Notes: generated from the sequence alone by a model not told the origin. DNA of 64,000 nt from Ichthyophis bannanicus (GCA_033557465.1 CM066051.1:103455026-103519025), one strand, 5' to 3'; numbered from the stretch's first letter, positions 11,060 through 21,613 are shown. Numbers and translations are program-made.

Positions 11060-12790
11060 TATCAGTTTAATCATCCAGAGGCTCTGGAATCAAATCCTCT
11101 GCTGCGGGAACGGAGGCAGGCTGGGCTACGAAGGCTTGAGACATTTTGATATCTGAACCCAGAAAGTCAGGACACCACTATGCCCTAGCCTTGCGTGTGT
11201 GTCCTGAGCTGCTCATAAGTCCTGTTTTAATTTATCTAGTTCTACCTGCAGCATGTGTTTGTCCTGTTCCCATTTAATTTTCTCCTTTTCTAATCCAGCT
11301 CTCTGTGCTTTGAGCTCTTGAAAGGAAATGTAACCTGAGGAATTTCTAAAAGTGCCTCTGCCTTCTCCTCTCCAAGGTGTGTGTCCTCTGTACCCTTTGT
11401 GGTTTTTGTGTATTGAGAGGATCCCTCAGCTTGCCACTTCTGATACTGTTATGACCTGCAAGGGCTGGGTCTTCCACACAGACCCAATTCTGAGCATTAA
11501 AGTATCGAAAGGGGTTGCTTTAGGGTCTTCCAAAAATAACCAAAGCTGTTTTGTAATCTCAGAGGATAGTAATTCTAATAAAAATGCCTTATGCATGCTC
11601 TCCCCATAATCTTCTGCCTTGGGCCAGGACTCCTGCTCATTAAGAACTGCATTTAAAATCCAGGCTCTATATACAAACTGTTCCAGTGTATCATTTCATA
11701 AAAGTGAAATAATGTTAAATACTTGCATTGGGGAACAGTGAAATAGTTTTCAATACCCCTTTTAACCAACTGGTATGGGTGAGTGAGAGAGCCAAATTTA
11801 TAATAGTGCGGCCCCCAGAGCCAGATGCATAAGTCTATCAAAGTCTGATTGTTTCCTTCTGTATTTCCCTAGACCCCAGTGAATCAAAATATCAGTGGCC
11901 CAATTGCACCGTTCATTTACATTAAAATGCATAGGGCCAGCTTTCTCAACTATCCTTTCAATGTCCCTATCTTTTAATGAGTCCTGCAGCATCACTTTAA
12001 CTGGTGCGCTGAGTTTGAGTCATTGGAATTATCCTTCTGACACAGGTCTCGGTTATTGCTCTGTTCTGGCTGAGACAAACTATTAGGATTTTCTTCCTCT
12101 GTACTGGCTGATTCGTCTTTATTTTTCACATTCCTAAGCCCTGCTATACATACTTCTGTGTTCTTTTGTTTCTCAATAGCGTGGATGCATGGCTTATAAG
12201 GTGCATCATAGGCAGAGAGGGGGGGGGGGGGGGCTGAGGGAGAAAGGGTTGTTGGCCAGGGCTTATATTTCTTTTGTCTTTCAGAGGCTAATTCATCCTT
12301 AATGTGCCTCAGTTCACGTTTAAGTCCTTCTAATTGCTCACTAACAGTTATAAAGCAGTTTGTGGCTTGTATCACCTGCGCATGTTGCATGGAAATGCAA
12401 ATTTATGCCTCCACCAGGTCTTTGGTTAATTGTGTACACTAAGTAGTCAATTCAGTATTGTCATGTTTCATGCTAATGAGCCCCCTGCACATACCATGGA
12501 TAAACAGGCATTTTCTTTTTAAATTCTTGATAATGGTTTAACATTTGTCTTTGAATATCATACCATGATGCATCAGGGAATTCCCCTTCAAAGGGACCAC
12601 CTTTTCTCTTACAGTATGTCAGTACTATTTCTTTCAGTTCCTTAAATTCAAAGGCATCCATATTTGAGACTGCAGGAGGACTGTAATTGGCACCACTTCC
12701 CAAACAAAGCTGGACTATCACTCTGTCTTTTCTTAACCGCTTAAATACTCTAGAAAATTTGTGCCTTATACTGAACCTTTGCAAGCTTAT
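11060..12790 (-). pseudogene. gag: Retroviral gag remains
   Basis: Several minus-strand open pieces follow one another in different frames. 12473-12784 has an N-terminal basic segment and a helix-rich part with ELKEIVLTYCKRKGG. 11992-12390 has a coiled coil followed by a proline-rich stretch (PSAPPPPL), as in a matrix/p12-like region. 11798-11995 reads DRDIERIVEKAGPMHFNVNE, capsid-like. A further piece near 11350-11640 has KAFLLELLSSEITKQLW, then basic residues. Frame breaks separate each part, and a run of about 15 G at 12219-12233 is one site of slippage. No CCHC zinc knuckle was recognised. Assignment rests mostly on position between the PBS and protease. Confidence 0.65.
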
Positions 12791-13116
12791 ATATAAAAAT
12801 AAGAAAATTGCAAGCCACCCTATGTAATGTCACTAGGTAGAGGTAATATTAAAATCCAGGATTATTACAGAGCCTTTTGACAATGAAAATCTCACCTTGT
12901 CTAAACCCACAAAACAAAAAGGTATCACTGGAATATTTCACTAAATAGCAGCACTCTGTCTGTTTACAGAATCTTTTCACTAACATGCCATCCAGCTTGT
13001 AACCCAAAATTGTAAATGGTCACAAGGGCTTTTGAATTTCCTGTCGCACCCTGTCTGACATCTACTTTAATGTATCAAACAAAATTATTACTTACCCAAC
13101 TAGAGATCCACTGCAA

Positions 13117-13134
13117 AACCAAGACAAGCCCCCA
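13117..13134 (-). promoter_or_regulatory. Primer-binding site, tRNA-Pro type
   Basis: On the minus strand TGGGGGCTTGTC starts 4 bases after the 5' LTR. The tRNA-Pro primer site of murine-type gammaretroviruses begins TGGGGGCTCGTC, so 11 of the first 12 bases agree; the last 6 bases have drifted. It would anneal the primer tRNA for minus-strand DNA synthesis. Confidence 0.75.
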
Positions 13135-13138
13135 TAAA

Positions 13139-13714
13139 TGTAACCTTTCGCCACTTCCTATGTTTGGTTACTCTCCTGTTGGTCCTGGGTCCACTTCACA
13201 GAGGCAGTAGGGTGTGTAGCACAAGACAACCAAACTAGTGTTGTTTAAAAAGGTTTTCATATAGAAATAGGCCTCTTACATGGGTACAGAACAGAGGTAT
13301 ACAGTAGTTACTGAGCTGCTTCCATGTATTATCAATGACTCTATGTGTGTGCCTGAGTGTGGGAGAGAGAGAGAAAAGGGGGGAGGGGTAAAGAAGAGTA
13401 CGTGTCAGAGTCTCATAGTAAGAAGTGTCCGATGAATAGGAAGAGATTATTTTTGTCCTTCTCTGTATTTATACTGAAGTTCTCCTTCTCCAGCATCTCC
13501 CTTTGTCATACTTTAGTCTGTTTGAGGTCTGTTATCACGTAATTAGTAAGGAGGGGCTGTTGTCCTGCAGACTAAACTCATCAGGCATGCTAAGCCCATC
13601 AAGTCTGGAGATGTCCTATCTGACATCACCAGGGGGTCAGAGCTGCCTGCAGGCCAAGGTCTGGGAAAAGCCATGAAACCTATGCTAGGCATAATGCCAT
13701 GCTGTATGCTGGCA
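13139..13714 (-). repeat. 5' LTR of the endogenous retrovirus
   Basis: About 576 bp, starting TGTAACCTTTC and ending GCTGGCA on the + strand, matching the left LTR. Because the coding order reads right to left, this is the 5' LTR and would hold the promoter. The target duplication ACTAC follows at 13715-13719. It is about 30 bp longer than its partner, mainly in a GA-rich stretch near 13360-13420. Confidence 0.92.
13253..13265 (-). promoter_or_regulatory. Degraded TATA-like box in the 5' LTR
   Basis: On the minus strand the sequence reads CTATATGAAAACC, where the other LTR has CTATATAAAAACC. The single change weakens the TATA box. The role is inferred from position and from the better copy in the 3' LTR. 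Confidence 0.45.
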
Positions 13715-13719
13715 ACTAC

Positions 13720-13948
13720 CTCTTCATACTAACCAGTGTATATAAGTTACTGAGTGCTTTAATTTTTATCTGCATGACAATATACCATATGTACTATCCC
13801 TGTTAGCATTTTCTGTCAATTATAACCTACACTTTTTGCTCCTTACTTCAAAACATTGTATGTAAACAGTAAGGGTTGAATGTAAACCACCTTGACTTAA
13901 GGAGAAGGCAGTATATAAAACCTGTTAGATAAATTAAATAAATAAATG
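13720..13948 (+). mobile_element. L2-like LINE 3' tail scrap
   Basis: The end (13850-13948) reads TGTAAACCACCTTGACTTAA, GGCAGTATATAAAA and then (AAATA)n, the 3' UTR form of L2-like LINEs in this window. It has no coding part. It lies just outside the provirus, next to the resumed minisatellite. Confidence 0.6.
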
Positions 13949-13949
13949 T

Positions 13950-15130
13950 ATGAGAGGGAGCAGAAGAGCATAAGGGACAGGGAACCTGTAAGTATGAGAG
14001 GGAACACAGAACATGAAAGGGGGGACCTTTATCATTTTTTGTATACCGCTTTTCAGGTTTATCAAAGCAGTTCACACAGAACAGAACATTATTACATTAA
14101 ACAGTAGAGGAACTCTTTACATTATACAACTTTGAAAACTATTTACATTTAACAAGTTACAATTCTATAACTTTGTACAGTGGCAGAGACTCTTGTTTCA
14201 GAGGGACATTTGAATGCTGGGATCAGTTCTGTGGTGGTGTATCTGATATGTAGTTTTTAAAGAGGTAGGTTTTTAGGTGTTTTTTGAAGTCGGCAATGTC
14301 TTTGATCTCTCTTAGGTTGGAGGGGAAAGAGTTCCAAAGTGTTGGTGAGTAGTATTCAAATGTTCTGTGGAGTTCAGTGGTATAGAAGCTGTCAATAGAG
14401 TGCTTTGGTGGGGTTTCCTCCTTGAGCACATATTTGGTACTTTTCTGATTATATCATTCAGGCATTCAGAGGACTGATTATTTATTATCTTGCATGTTAT
14501 CATTAAGGCTTTATATTCAATTCTGGCTCTGATAGGTAGCCAGTGTAGGTCTTTTAAAGTGGGGGTGTTGTGCTCATGTTTTTATGTATGAAAGGGAGTG
14601 GGAGAGCATTCAGGAGGGGGAACCTGAATGGTTGAGGAGCAGGAGACCCTGAGGGAGGGAGGTGGGTACCTGTATGTATGACAACAGGAGGGAGGGGGGT
14701 ATCTGTATGTAAGGGGAGGGAGGGGAGAGCATTATGTAGGGGAGCATCAGTATGTATGATAGGGAGTAGGAGAGGAGGGATAGAGGGGACACCTGTTTGT
14801 ATGAGAGGAAGCAGGGGACCATCAGGGAGAGGTTACCGCTCTGAGAGGGAGAAGAGAGCGTGAGGGAATAGGAACCTGTATCTATGAGAGGGAGGCAACT
14901 GTATCTATGAGAAGGACGAGGAGATCCTCAGGGAGGGGAGAGTGTGAGAGATTGGAGACCCGTGAGGGAGGGGGGGGGGGGACAGGTATGTATGAGAGGG
15001 AGGGGGAACATGTATGTATGTATGTATGAATGAGAGGGAGAGTGTGAGTGGGGGAGGAAACATGTATGTATGAGGGGGGGAACATGTATGTATGAGAGTG
15101 AGAGGGAGGAGGGGAACGTGTATGTATGAC
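13950..15130. repeat. Minisatellite, right block (13950-14014 and 14586-15130)
   Basis: Units of GTATGTATGAGAGGGAG, GGAACCTGTATG and GAGGGAGGGG continue the array seen at 3700-4050. Near 15010-15030 the tetranucleotide GTAT is tandemly repeated. The array is split by the antisense LINE at 14015-14585 and by the provirus. Confidence 0.75.
14015..14585 (-). mobile_element. L2-like LINE 3' end, antisense
   Basis: On the minus strand, 14223-14429 reads through FEYYSPTLWNSFPSNLREI and DFKKHLKTYLF, the C-terminal end of L2-like ORF2 proteins (xxLWNxLPxxLRxxxxxxxFKKxLKTxLF). The 3' UTR runs left to about 14015 with the complement of AAACCTGAAAAGCGGTATAC. It interrupts the GTATGAGAGGGAG minisatellite. 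The 5' part is missing. Confidence 0.75.
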
Positions 15131-15297
15131 AGGGATGTATACCATCCAGTCCAGCTGATTTGCTACTATTTAGTTTATCAAATAGTTGTAATACATCTTC
15201 CCAGTGTAGCGAACTTTCTCTCAATTCCTCTGCAGTATCACCTTTAAATACCACTTCAGTCTTGAGTAACATCCCTACATCTTCCTCAGTAAAGACT
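15130..15297 (-). mobile_element. CR1 fragment, linker between endonuclease and RT
   Basis: On the minus strand the peptide has SVFTEEDVG, LRESSLHWEDVLQLFDKL and SKSAGLDGIHP. Serine-Ala-Gly-x-Asp-Gly-Ile just before the RT core is typical of CR1-group proteins. It ends where DIRS sequence begins at about 15298, so one broke the other. Confidence 0.7.
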
Positions 15298-16370
15298 GAA
15301 AGGAGAATCATCTTGCAGCAGAGGAGGTGGGATCCTTTTCCCCCCTCCTTGTTTATGTAAAACATAGCTACCCTGTTGTCAGTCTGCACAAGCACGGACT
15401 TCCCCCACAGATAGCCCTCAGGGCCCATCGGACCACCCAAAGCTCAAGCAGGTTGATCTGCTGCTGAGACTCCTCAGGCAACCACTACCCCTGGGTGCAC
15501 AATGCGCCACAGTGGGCTCCCCCCCCCCCTCCACAGGGAAGCATCCATCATCAGGATGAGCTCATGCTGTGGGGTCTGGAAGGGCATTCCTGAAGGAGAC
15601 TTCAGGGGTCCTGCCACCAACTCATGGGAGTTGTGGAGACTGCGGGAGACCCAGATAGGGTCTCTGAGGTGGCCAAAGGCCTGGATCCATTGTGCCCTGA
15701 GGTACCACTGGGCTGTCCGCATGTGCATGCAGGTGTGAGGGACCACATGGACAGTGCAGGCCATGTGTCCTAGGAGGTGCAGCATGGCCCGTGCCATAAC
15801 CTAAACCCTGTTCTGGATCTGAGCCGCCACAGCCTGGAGGCGGTCTGTCCAGTCCACGGGCAGGAAGACAGTCACTTGCTCCATGTCGAGGCATGTACTG
15901 ATGAATTCCAGGATCTCCACTGGCTCGAGGTGGGATTTGGAGTAGTTGACCAAAAAGCAGAGGCGTTCAAGGAAAATGATCATGCACGACGCCGCCAGGC
16001 AGGCTTCACCAATCGAGGTTCCTGTGACAAGCCAGTTGTCGAGGTAGGGAAAGATGGGTATGCCTTGCTGCCTGAGGGAGGTGGCAGCCACAGAGACACT
16101 TTGTGAAAATCCACAGTGCAGATGCGAGCCTGAAGGGAAGCATTCTGTATTGGTAGTATTCCCCCTGTACCCTGAAGCACAGGTATTGTCTGTGTTGGGG
16201 GTGGACTAGAATGTGGCCATAAGCGTGCTTGAGATCCAAGAAACATAGCCAATTGCCCTGCTGAAGGACGGACAGCAGGACACCAAGCAATAACATTTTG
16301 AACCCCTCCCGCACCAACAACTTGTTTAGGTTCTGGAGATCGAGGATGGGGCATAGGCCCCCCCATCTTT
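15298..16370 (-). pseudogene. DIRS A1 RT and RNase H remains
   Basis: RT motifs on the minus strand: GNWLCFLDLKHAYGHI with the motif A Asp (16006-16320), a shifted continuation with FPYLDNWLVTGT (15801-16091), where the YxDD-like box is YLDN, and a thumb region. RNase H follows: MDASLWRGGGSP (15474-15797) and VLVQTDNRVAMFYINKEGG (15298-15440). YLDD or YLDN boxes are usual for DIRS RT. Frames change at least three times. It would copy element RNA and degrade the template. Confidence 0.8.
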
Positions 16371-16408
16371 TTCAGAATGAGAAAGTAGCAGGAATAGAAC
16401 CCATGGCC

Positions 16409-18917
16409 TCAAAGGTGCAGCAGTATCTTCTCGACTGCCCATTGGGCAAGGAGGTTGGACAACTCCTGCTGCAAGAAGATCTGGTGAAAAAGAAGCCAAG
16501 TAGGCTCCGCTGGTGAGGAGGGTGCCTGTCCAGGCAAAGACCGTATCCGTCTCAGACCACTCGGAGGACCCAGGTGTCCAACATGATCAACACCCACTGC
16601 AGGGAAAACAGGGACAAGTGTCCCCCCCACTGGCAGAAGTGCTGCCAGAGGTCGAGAGGCTGTGCTATCAGCGTCAAAAACCCTGCACAGGTTGGGATGG
16701 CGCCAGTGGCTGAGCCTTAGGCCCTTTAGGTTTACAGTGGCCATGTGCACCTCCCTTTCCCTGTGTTCCGGGAGCTGCTGCTGGGGTGGGCAGGAAGGGT
16801 GGGTAACCACAGTAGGGGAGCCCCTTTCTTTGGAAGAACAGCTTGTTTGTTTGCTGCTTCTTCCAAGGGAGGGAGGAGGTCTTACGCGAGAGACGAGTTT
16901 GAGTCACAAACTCAGTTTCTATCTCAGCAGCCTTATCCTCCATAGGTTTACCAAACAGTTGGTCTCCGAGGCAGGGGACATCCAGGAGCTTCTCCTGGAC
17001 CCACTGCTCCAGGTCCGAGGACTGGAGCTGCCTCAGGCCCCAATGCCAGCTGCTGCCACTCAGCCAGAGGACTGAAAACTGTCATACGCAGTACAAGAGG
17101 GTTACTTCAAGCACTCCGCAACGGATCTCAGGAGGGTTTGGAACCTGAGAAGGGGTTCACCCCTGAGGCCTGCAGAGAACCCGCAGAGCTCCTTGGCAAA
17201 GTCACACAGGAACATGCCCATATAGAAGTGGTATGCCTGGGTGTGGCATGTGAGCATGGACCCCTGATAGGCTTTCCAATCAAGGGCGTCAAGGGCTCTC
17301 GATTCCCTGCCCGAGGGGAGGGGAAGACCGAAGAGTGTGACTTCGGGCTCTTTTACTTCTGCATTGACAACTCCACTACCGTGGAGGTGTGTGGAAGCTG
17401 GGTCTTCCAGAACCCTGGGCCATGTTGGACCCTGCACATGGCGTCGAGGCACTTGCTCACAATGGGGACTGAAGCACATGTCTCCCACATGCGGAGGAGC
17501 AGCCTTGACAAAATGGGAGGAACTGGAACAGTCAGACTCCCAAGGCAGGGACTCATCCTGTAGAATATCAAACTCTTCAGCTCACGGCTCCTCTTCAGCC
17601 TGCGTAGCCAATAACGAGTGAGGTTATCAAATTTGCAGATGACACAAAACTATTTAGTTGTTAAAACCCATGAAGATTGTGGAAATTTGCAAGAGGATTT
17701 TGATAGGTTGGAAGACTAGGTATCAAAATGCCAGATGAAATTTAATGTGGACAAGGGCAAAGTTATGCACCTAGGGAAGAACAACCCAAACTATGGTTCC
17801 ACGATGCAAGATTTCACATTAGGAACTACCACCCAGGAAAAAGATTTAGGTGTCATTGTGGATAACATGTTAAAACCCTCCACCCAGTATGCAGCGGCAG
17901 CCAAGAGAGCAAATAGAATGCTAGGTATCATAAGGAAAGGAATGGAAAATAAAACAAAGGATATTATAATGGCTCTGTATTGTTCCATGGTGCACCTTGA
18001 ATATTGTGTGCAATTCTGGTCGCCGTATCTTAAAAAGGATATAGTGTTATTAGAAAAGGTTCAGAGAAGAGCCACCAAAATGGTAAAGGGGCTGGAAGGA
18101 TACCCCTATGAAGAAAGGCTAAAAAGGTTAGGGCTCTAACCTGGGGAAACTGCTAGGTACATATGACCTAGACTGGCCACTGTTGGAAACAGGATACTGG
18201 GCTTGATGGACCTTGGTCTGACCCAGTATAGCATATCTTATGTTCTTATGTCCCTCTTGAGGGAACCTCGGTCTTGAGGCGCGGGCCATTTGTGCTTTGC
18301 ATGAGCACCTGCTGGGCAGTTAAGAAGGCAGAAACACTACACTCTAGTGCCAGCATACAGGACTCCCACGCATATGTGGGTCCCTGCAACACTGACACTG
18401 GGGTTTACTAGGTCTGGCATGGAGGAGGAGAGGGGGTCCTCACCAGGACGACCCTCAGGAGTCCAGGTGCCATCACCGGAGGCCTCCGTATCTCTACGAG
18501 GTATCCTTCGAGGCCACTCCTTGTCCAACTCTCCGTAACGCTGGGGGGGGAGGGGGGGGCTGAGCGACCAAACATGGGAGCATTTGCACTTATCTGGAGC
18601 CCCCGACAGCAATTTTGATGTCATCTTCTTATGCCTCTCCACCAGGGGACCCCTGGTCGGACTGCCATCAAGAGCACGGGTCCAAAGTGGGGGATCCCAC
18701 CAGCTGAGGGATGACAGAGGGTGCCGCCGGGGATTCTGCAGCCACCTTAAAATATCATTGGACTTCTGCTTATGACTTAGAAGGGCTTTGCAGGACATTT
18801 TCTTGCAAAGAGAGAGTGGAGCTCTGGGTCATGGTCAGCCCGAAGACACCAAAGATAGCAGTCATGGGTTTCCATGTTTTTGGAGCATCTGTCACATTTC
18901 TTAAAACCAGTGGCCAT
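16409..18917 (-). pseudogene. DIRS A1 Gag-like ORF remains, split by CR1
   Basis: The likely start is the ATG at 18915-18917 (MATGFKKCDRCSKN), opening a Cys/His cluster that is damaged here: ETHDCYLWCLRADH keeps some ligands, but the spacing is shortened. The middle part (17353-17571, 17102-17488) has an AYHFYMGMFLCDFAKEL segment that recurs in A2 and A4, and the C-terminal part (16674-16943) has EDKAAEIETEFVTQTRLSRK. The family A protein presumably coats the RNA as a Gag does. Stops, shifts and the insertion at 17617-18250 break it. Confidence 0.7.
17617..18250 (+). mobile_element. CR1 LINE, 5'-truncated, inserted in DIRS A1 Gag
   Basis: It encodes the RT C-terminal part: 17735-18139 has MKFNVDKGKVMHLG, EKDLGVIVDN and [13 protein letters not shown], all standard CR1 phrases. 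The 3' UTR follows with CTTGATGGACCTTGGTCTGA and the tandem TTATGTTC/TTATGT end. A stop follows KRLGL at about 18139, so the last domain is lost. DIRS Gag sequence continues on both sides. Confidence 0.88.
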
Positions 18918-19448
18918 TGGGGCATAAAGGGCCCCTGCTAGGTCGAAGACCTTTGTGGCCAGCGGTTGAGAGAAAAAAGGGCGCAGAGCCTGCAAAAAGG
19001 AAAACTTATAGAAAAGGATGTCCCCTCACTCAAGGGAAAAAGAAGAGCAGGGGAGGACAGTAGAGGACCAGTGCTACCGGAAAAAACACAGGTCAAAGGC
19101 CAAACACAAAACACTTTTTCTGAGGGACAAGGACATGCGTCCGAAGGGCTCTGTGGAAAAAGGGAGACTGAGCAAGATGGCACCTTTGGGCAGGAAGAGG
19201 ATCATGCATGCGTGGCAGCAATCCCAAAGGCTTTCTTTGAAAGCTGGGGAATTGCTCCGCATGGGCTCCGTCGGTGCCGACATCACCCATGTGAGGACTG
19301 ACTTCCTGCTGGTTCCTGGAGAATTGTCCTTGCGTTCCTCTCTGTCTCAGGTATCCCAGTTTTCCTCTGAAGAGTAACCAAAATGACTGATCAAGATAAT
19401 TCCTTGAAAGTTTGTATAGCTTCTGTAAGATGACTAGAGGGCCTGGTC

Positions 19449-21186
19449 TTGGTGGCTCAATGTGTCCTCTCTTCTAATATTCAGGACAGTGCTATTCTTC
19501 ATTATCAGATTGAGTCACTGGAGAATATAGCTAGGGCGAAGAATCTTCATTTTATTAATTTTCCTTGTACCCATTATTTGACGCCAAACCTGCTACTGCA
19601 GAAGTACTTTAAAGAAATTTTGTTGTTGTCTGATGTGGAGGCTATTACATTTTCAGCAGCATATCATATTCCCCAAAAGGCCAAGATGCAGGTTTCTTCA
19701 GTGGCGGATGGTGTTCAGCTTTCTCAAGTTGAGACCTTAGATGTTTTGGCTTTTCTTGAGTCCTCAATTGATTTTATTCCTAAGCGTGCCACTTTAGTTG
19801 CATCCTCTCTGTAATTGGATGATAAGAATTTGGTCCTTAAAGCTTATTTTCCTAAGAAGAACATAGACTTTTGTGGCAGCTGTGAGAGCCAGAGGAGAAG
19901 GGGTTAACACAGTAACACAAAAAAACCCATCAATATCTGAATGCTGGAATTGTACTGAGATGTGTACGTGAAGCTTTCAGAGGTATGTGACGTCATATGG
20001 AAAAGATGTGAAAACACACTATCAGTAAATGGTGGACCTTGAGAGAGGGTAGAAAGGGAACCATGACATATAAACATGCCAGCTTAGCATGAAGAAGAAC
20101 ATATGACCCCCAGTATAGTTCTCAGAACACAGAGTTAAAGAAATATATTTCTTGTGAACTGAGGGGTGTGAGAGAACCAAGCAAGAGAACCAGATAAAGA
20201 ACTGAATGAGGGGGGCAAAGGTAAGTTAACAATATAAATCTGACAAGGCCCAGGGCCTTAGGTGGTCAACAGAGAGGGGTGCAGACATGAGTAGAACAAC
20301 ATGGCAAATCACACAAGTGGGGCCCTAGACAGCTGGAACAAGAATTATCTAATTAGAGAAGAATGGTCCTGAGCAAGGGTATATGTGACAGGACCAGATA
20401 CACGATGAGTTAGTCTCCTGCGCAGTGAAGGCTGTGTGGGGTATGGATTCCCTGGGTTCCCTTATGGCCCCAGTATCCCTGTTGTGTCTGGGAGTTTTGT
20501 GTGCATGTTTCTCTTGTGTATGTCTGTTACACTGATCTCTTGTGTCCAAGAAAGTCTGTCATATGCTGTTGAGTCAAGAAGAAAGGCAGAATCATGCAGG
20601 CAGGACCAGACATTCTGATCTGTAGCTATTTAGAGATCTGCATCTGAGATAAGACAGAATGACCCCGTTTGCCTGCTGTGAGAGGTGGCAAGATCTGTAA
20701 TTCCATTGGACTGTTTTCCTTTGTTCTTAGCTTTCTGTTTCTGTAAGATAGGAATAATAAAAGGATCCTTTTGGAAGAAAAATCTGTGAGATAGTTATTA
20801 CCATGTATAAACGTGTTGTCCTGCATAAGGTGAGATGTTAGTGGAAAGTAAGTCCTCTCTGTGATGTTTCTTTTATTGGGAAGTGATATGTCCTCACTGA
20901 GTGGTTCCCCTTTTGGACAGAGCAAGGTGTCAGCTTCGGAACTGTCTGGCCCACAGTCCAGCTGACCCTTCACCCCATACACAGCCCTATTCGAATATTT
21001 CCTAATATCTGTAGAACTACTCAGAAGCGTAGGAAGGAATTTCTTAATTTTAAACCTCGTGTCTTGGCCTTAGGGGTGATGTTTTTCTTGAAGTATCCTT
21101 GCAAATGTTTGATTTCTTATCAATCTATTGATTATGTTTATTTTGACCCACAACAACTTGAGGCATTTTTGTCTGGAAGGGAGTAA
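19449..21186 (+). pseudogene. L1-like ORF1 protein, split by a solo LTR
   Basis: The first half (19449-19880) has a coiled-coil end and then LHFINFPCTHYLTP and LQKYFKEILLL, matching the RRM of L1-type ORF1p (xNLRxLxxPE...). ETLDVLAFLESS and LVLKAYFPKKN follow. The second half (20986-21186) has IRIFPNICRTTQKRRKEF, LKYPCKCLI and YFDPQQLEAFLSGRE, the C-terminal domain. At least one stop lies in the first half (TAA near 19812). ORF1p binds the element RNA. A related copy on the minus strand (44769-46070) gives the same domain order without the LTR, which confirms the break. Confidence 0.8.
19881..20981 (+). mobile_element. Solo LTR, about 1.1 kb, with 4-bp target duplication
   Basis: The insert starts TGTGAGAGCC and ends CCATACA, so it has TG...CA ends. 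CAGC flanks it on both sides (19877-19880 and 20982-20985), and removing it with one CAGC restores ORF1 similarity across the site. A TATA-like CATATAAAC near 20066 and AATAAA near 20753 favour the + orientation. There is no coding content. It is best explained as a solo LTR left by recombination; the retroelement family is not recognised. Confidence 0.8.
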
Positions 21187-21423
21187 AAGTGTTTAACAAG
21201 GCCAGGAAAGCATAAAGAAACTAAAGGAGTATTGAAGTAGTAAATTGGGAGCTTGTTTCTTTTTTTTTGATAGGATGTTCCTTTACTTGTAATGTTTTCT
21301 TGATGTTGTATTTCTTATCAGTAGTGGTCCTTGTGATGTGAACTTTATTGTATCCTGAACTTTAAATTAATAAAGGCTTTTGAAATTGGGGGAAAAAAAA
21401 AAAAAAAAGGCATGTGTGTGCAT

Positions 21424-21613
21424 GAAAGCATAGTTACTCACCTGTAACAGGTGTTCTCCGGGGACAGCAGGAATCAGTCCTCACATATGGGTGATGTTGG
21501 CGCCAACAGAGCCCTCATGCAGAGCAAATCCCCAGCATTTTAAGAAAGCCTTCAGGAATTGCTTCACACATGCGCAGTCCCCTTCCCGCCCAAAGGTGCC
21601 ATCTTGCTCAGTC
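21424..21613. repeat. Left inverted terminal repeat of DIRS A2
   Basis: It reads GAAAGCATAGTTACTCACC, TGTAACAGGTGTTCTCC, then AATCAGTCCTCACATATGGG and on to GCCATCTTGCTCAGTC. From about 21455 on it is the reverse complement of 27304-27465. The outermost 31 bases are extra and have no partner in the right repeat; their complement is found in the internal complementary region. That asymmetry is a DIRS hallmark. Confidence 0.85.

Larger units (their letters stand above)
4149..13714 (-). mobile_element. Endogenous retrovirus, class I-like (gamma/epsilon-related), full structure but decayed
   Basis: Two LTRs (4149-4693 and 13139-13714) enclose minus-strand gag, protease, RT, RNase H, integrase and env-like remains in retroviral order. 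Both LTRs run TG...CA, and 5-bp direct repeats ACTAC flank the whole (4144-4148 and 13715-13719), so the insertion was a true integration. A primer-binding site matching the 3' end of tRNA-Pro lies 4 bases inside the 5' LTR, as in many gammaretroviruses. Every gene carries frameshifts or stops, so the provirus cannot code for function. It sits inside a minisatellite in the host intron, antisense to the host gene. Gamma against epsilon placement cannot be decided by eye. Confidence 0.9.
15298..19322 (-). mobile_element. DIRS retrotransposon copy A1, truncated
   Basis: Minus-strand RNase H, RT and Gag remains read right to left, and the right end (about 19130-19322) is the family A inverted terminal repeat: CAAGATGGCACCTTTGGG, GGGCTCCGTCGGTGCC, CACCCATGTGAGGACTGACT, then CTTCCTGCTGGTTCCTGGAGA. 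The tyrosine recombinase, the internal complementary region and the left terminal repeat are missing, because the copy is cut at about 15298. A CR1 is inserted in Gag (17617-18250). DIRS elements integrate with a tyrosine recombinase and leave no target duplication. Confidence 0.85.
19380..21408 (+). mobile_element. L1-like ORF1-only element (HAL1-like) with poly(A) tail
   Basis: ORF1 starts by about 19449 and, after removal of the solo LTR at 19881-20981, continues to the TAA at about 21184-21186. A 3' UTR of only about 200 bp follows, with AATAAA near 21370 and a run of A at 21392-21407. There is no room for ORF2, so this resembles half-L1 elements. The left end, near 19330-19380, abuts the right end of DIRS A1 and the exact border is unclear. 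No target duplication was found. Confidence 0.75.

Noticed and set aside
15008..15130. CRISPR-like or other regularly spaced array
   Set aside because: Units are contiguous, irregular and of low complexity, and the genome is eukaryotic; this is a minisatellite.
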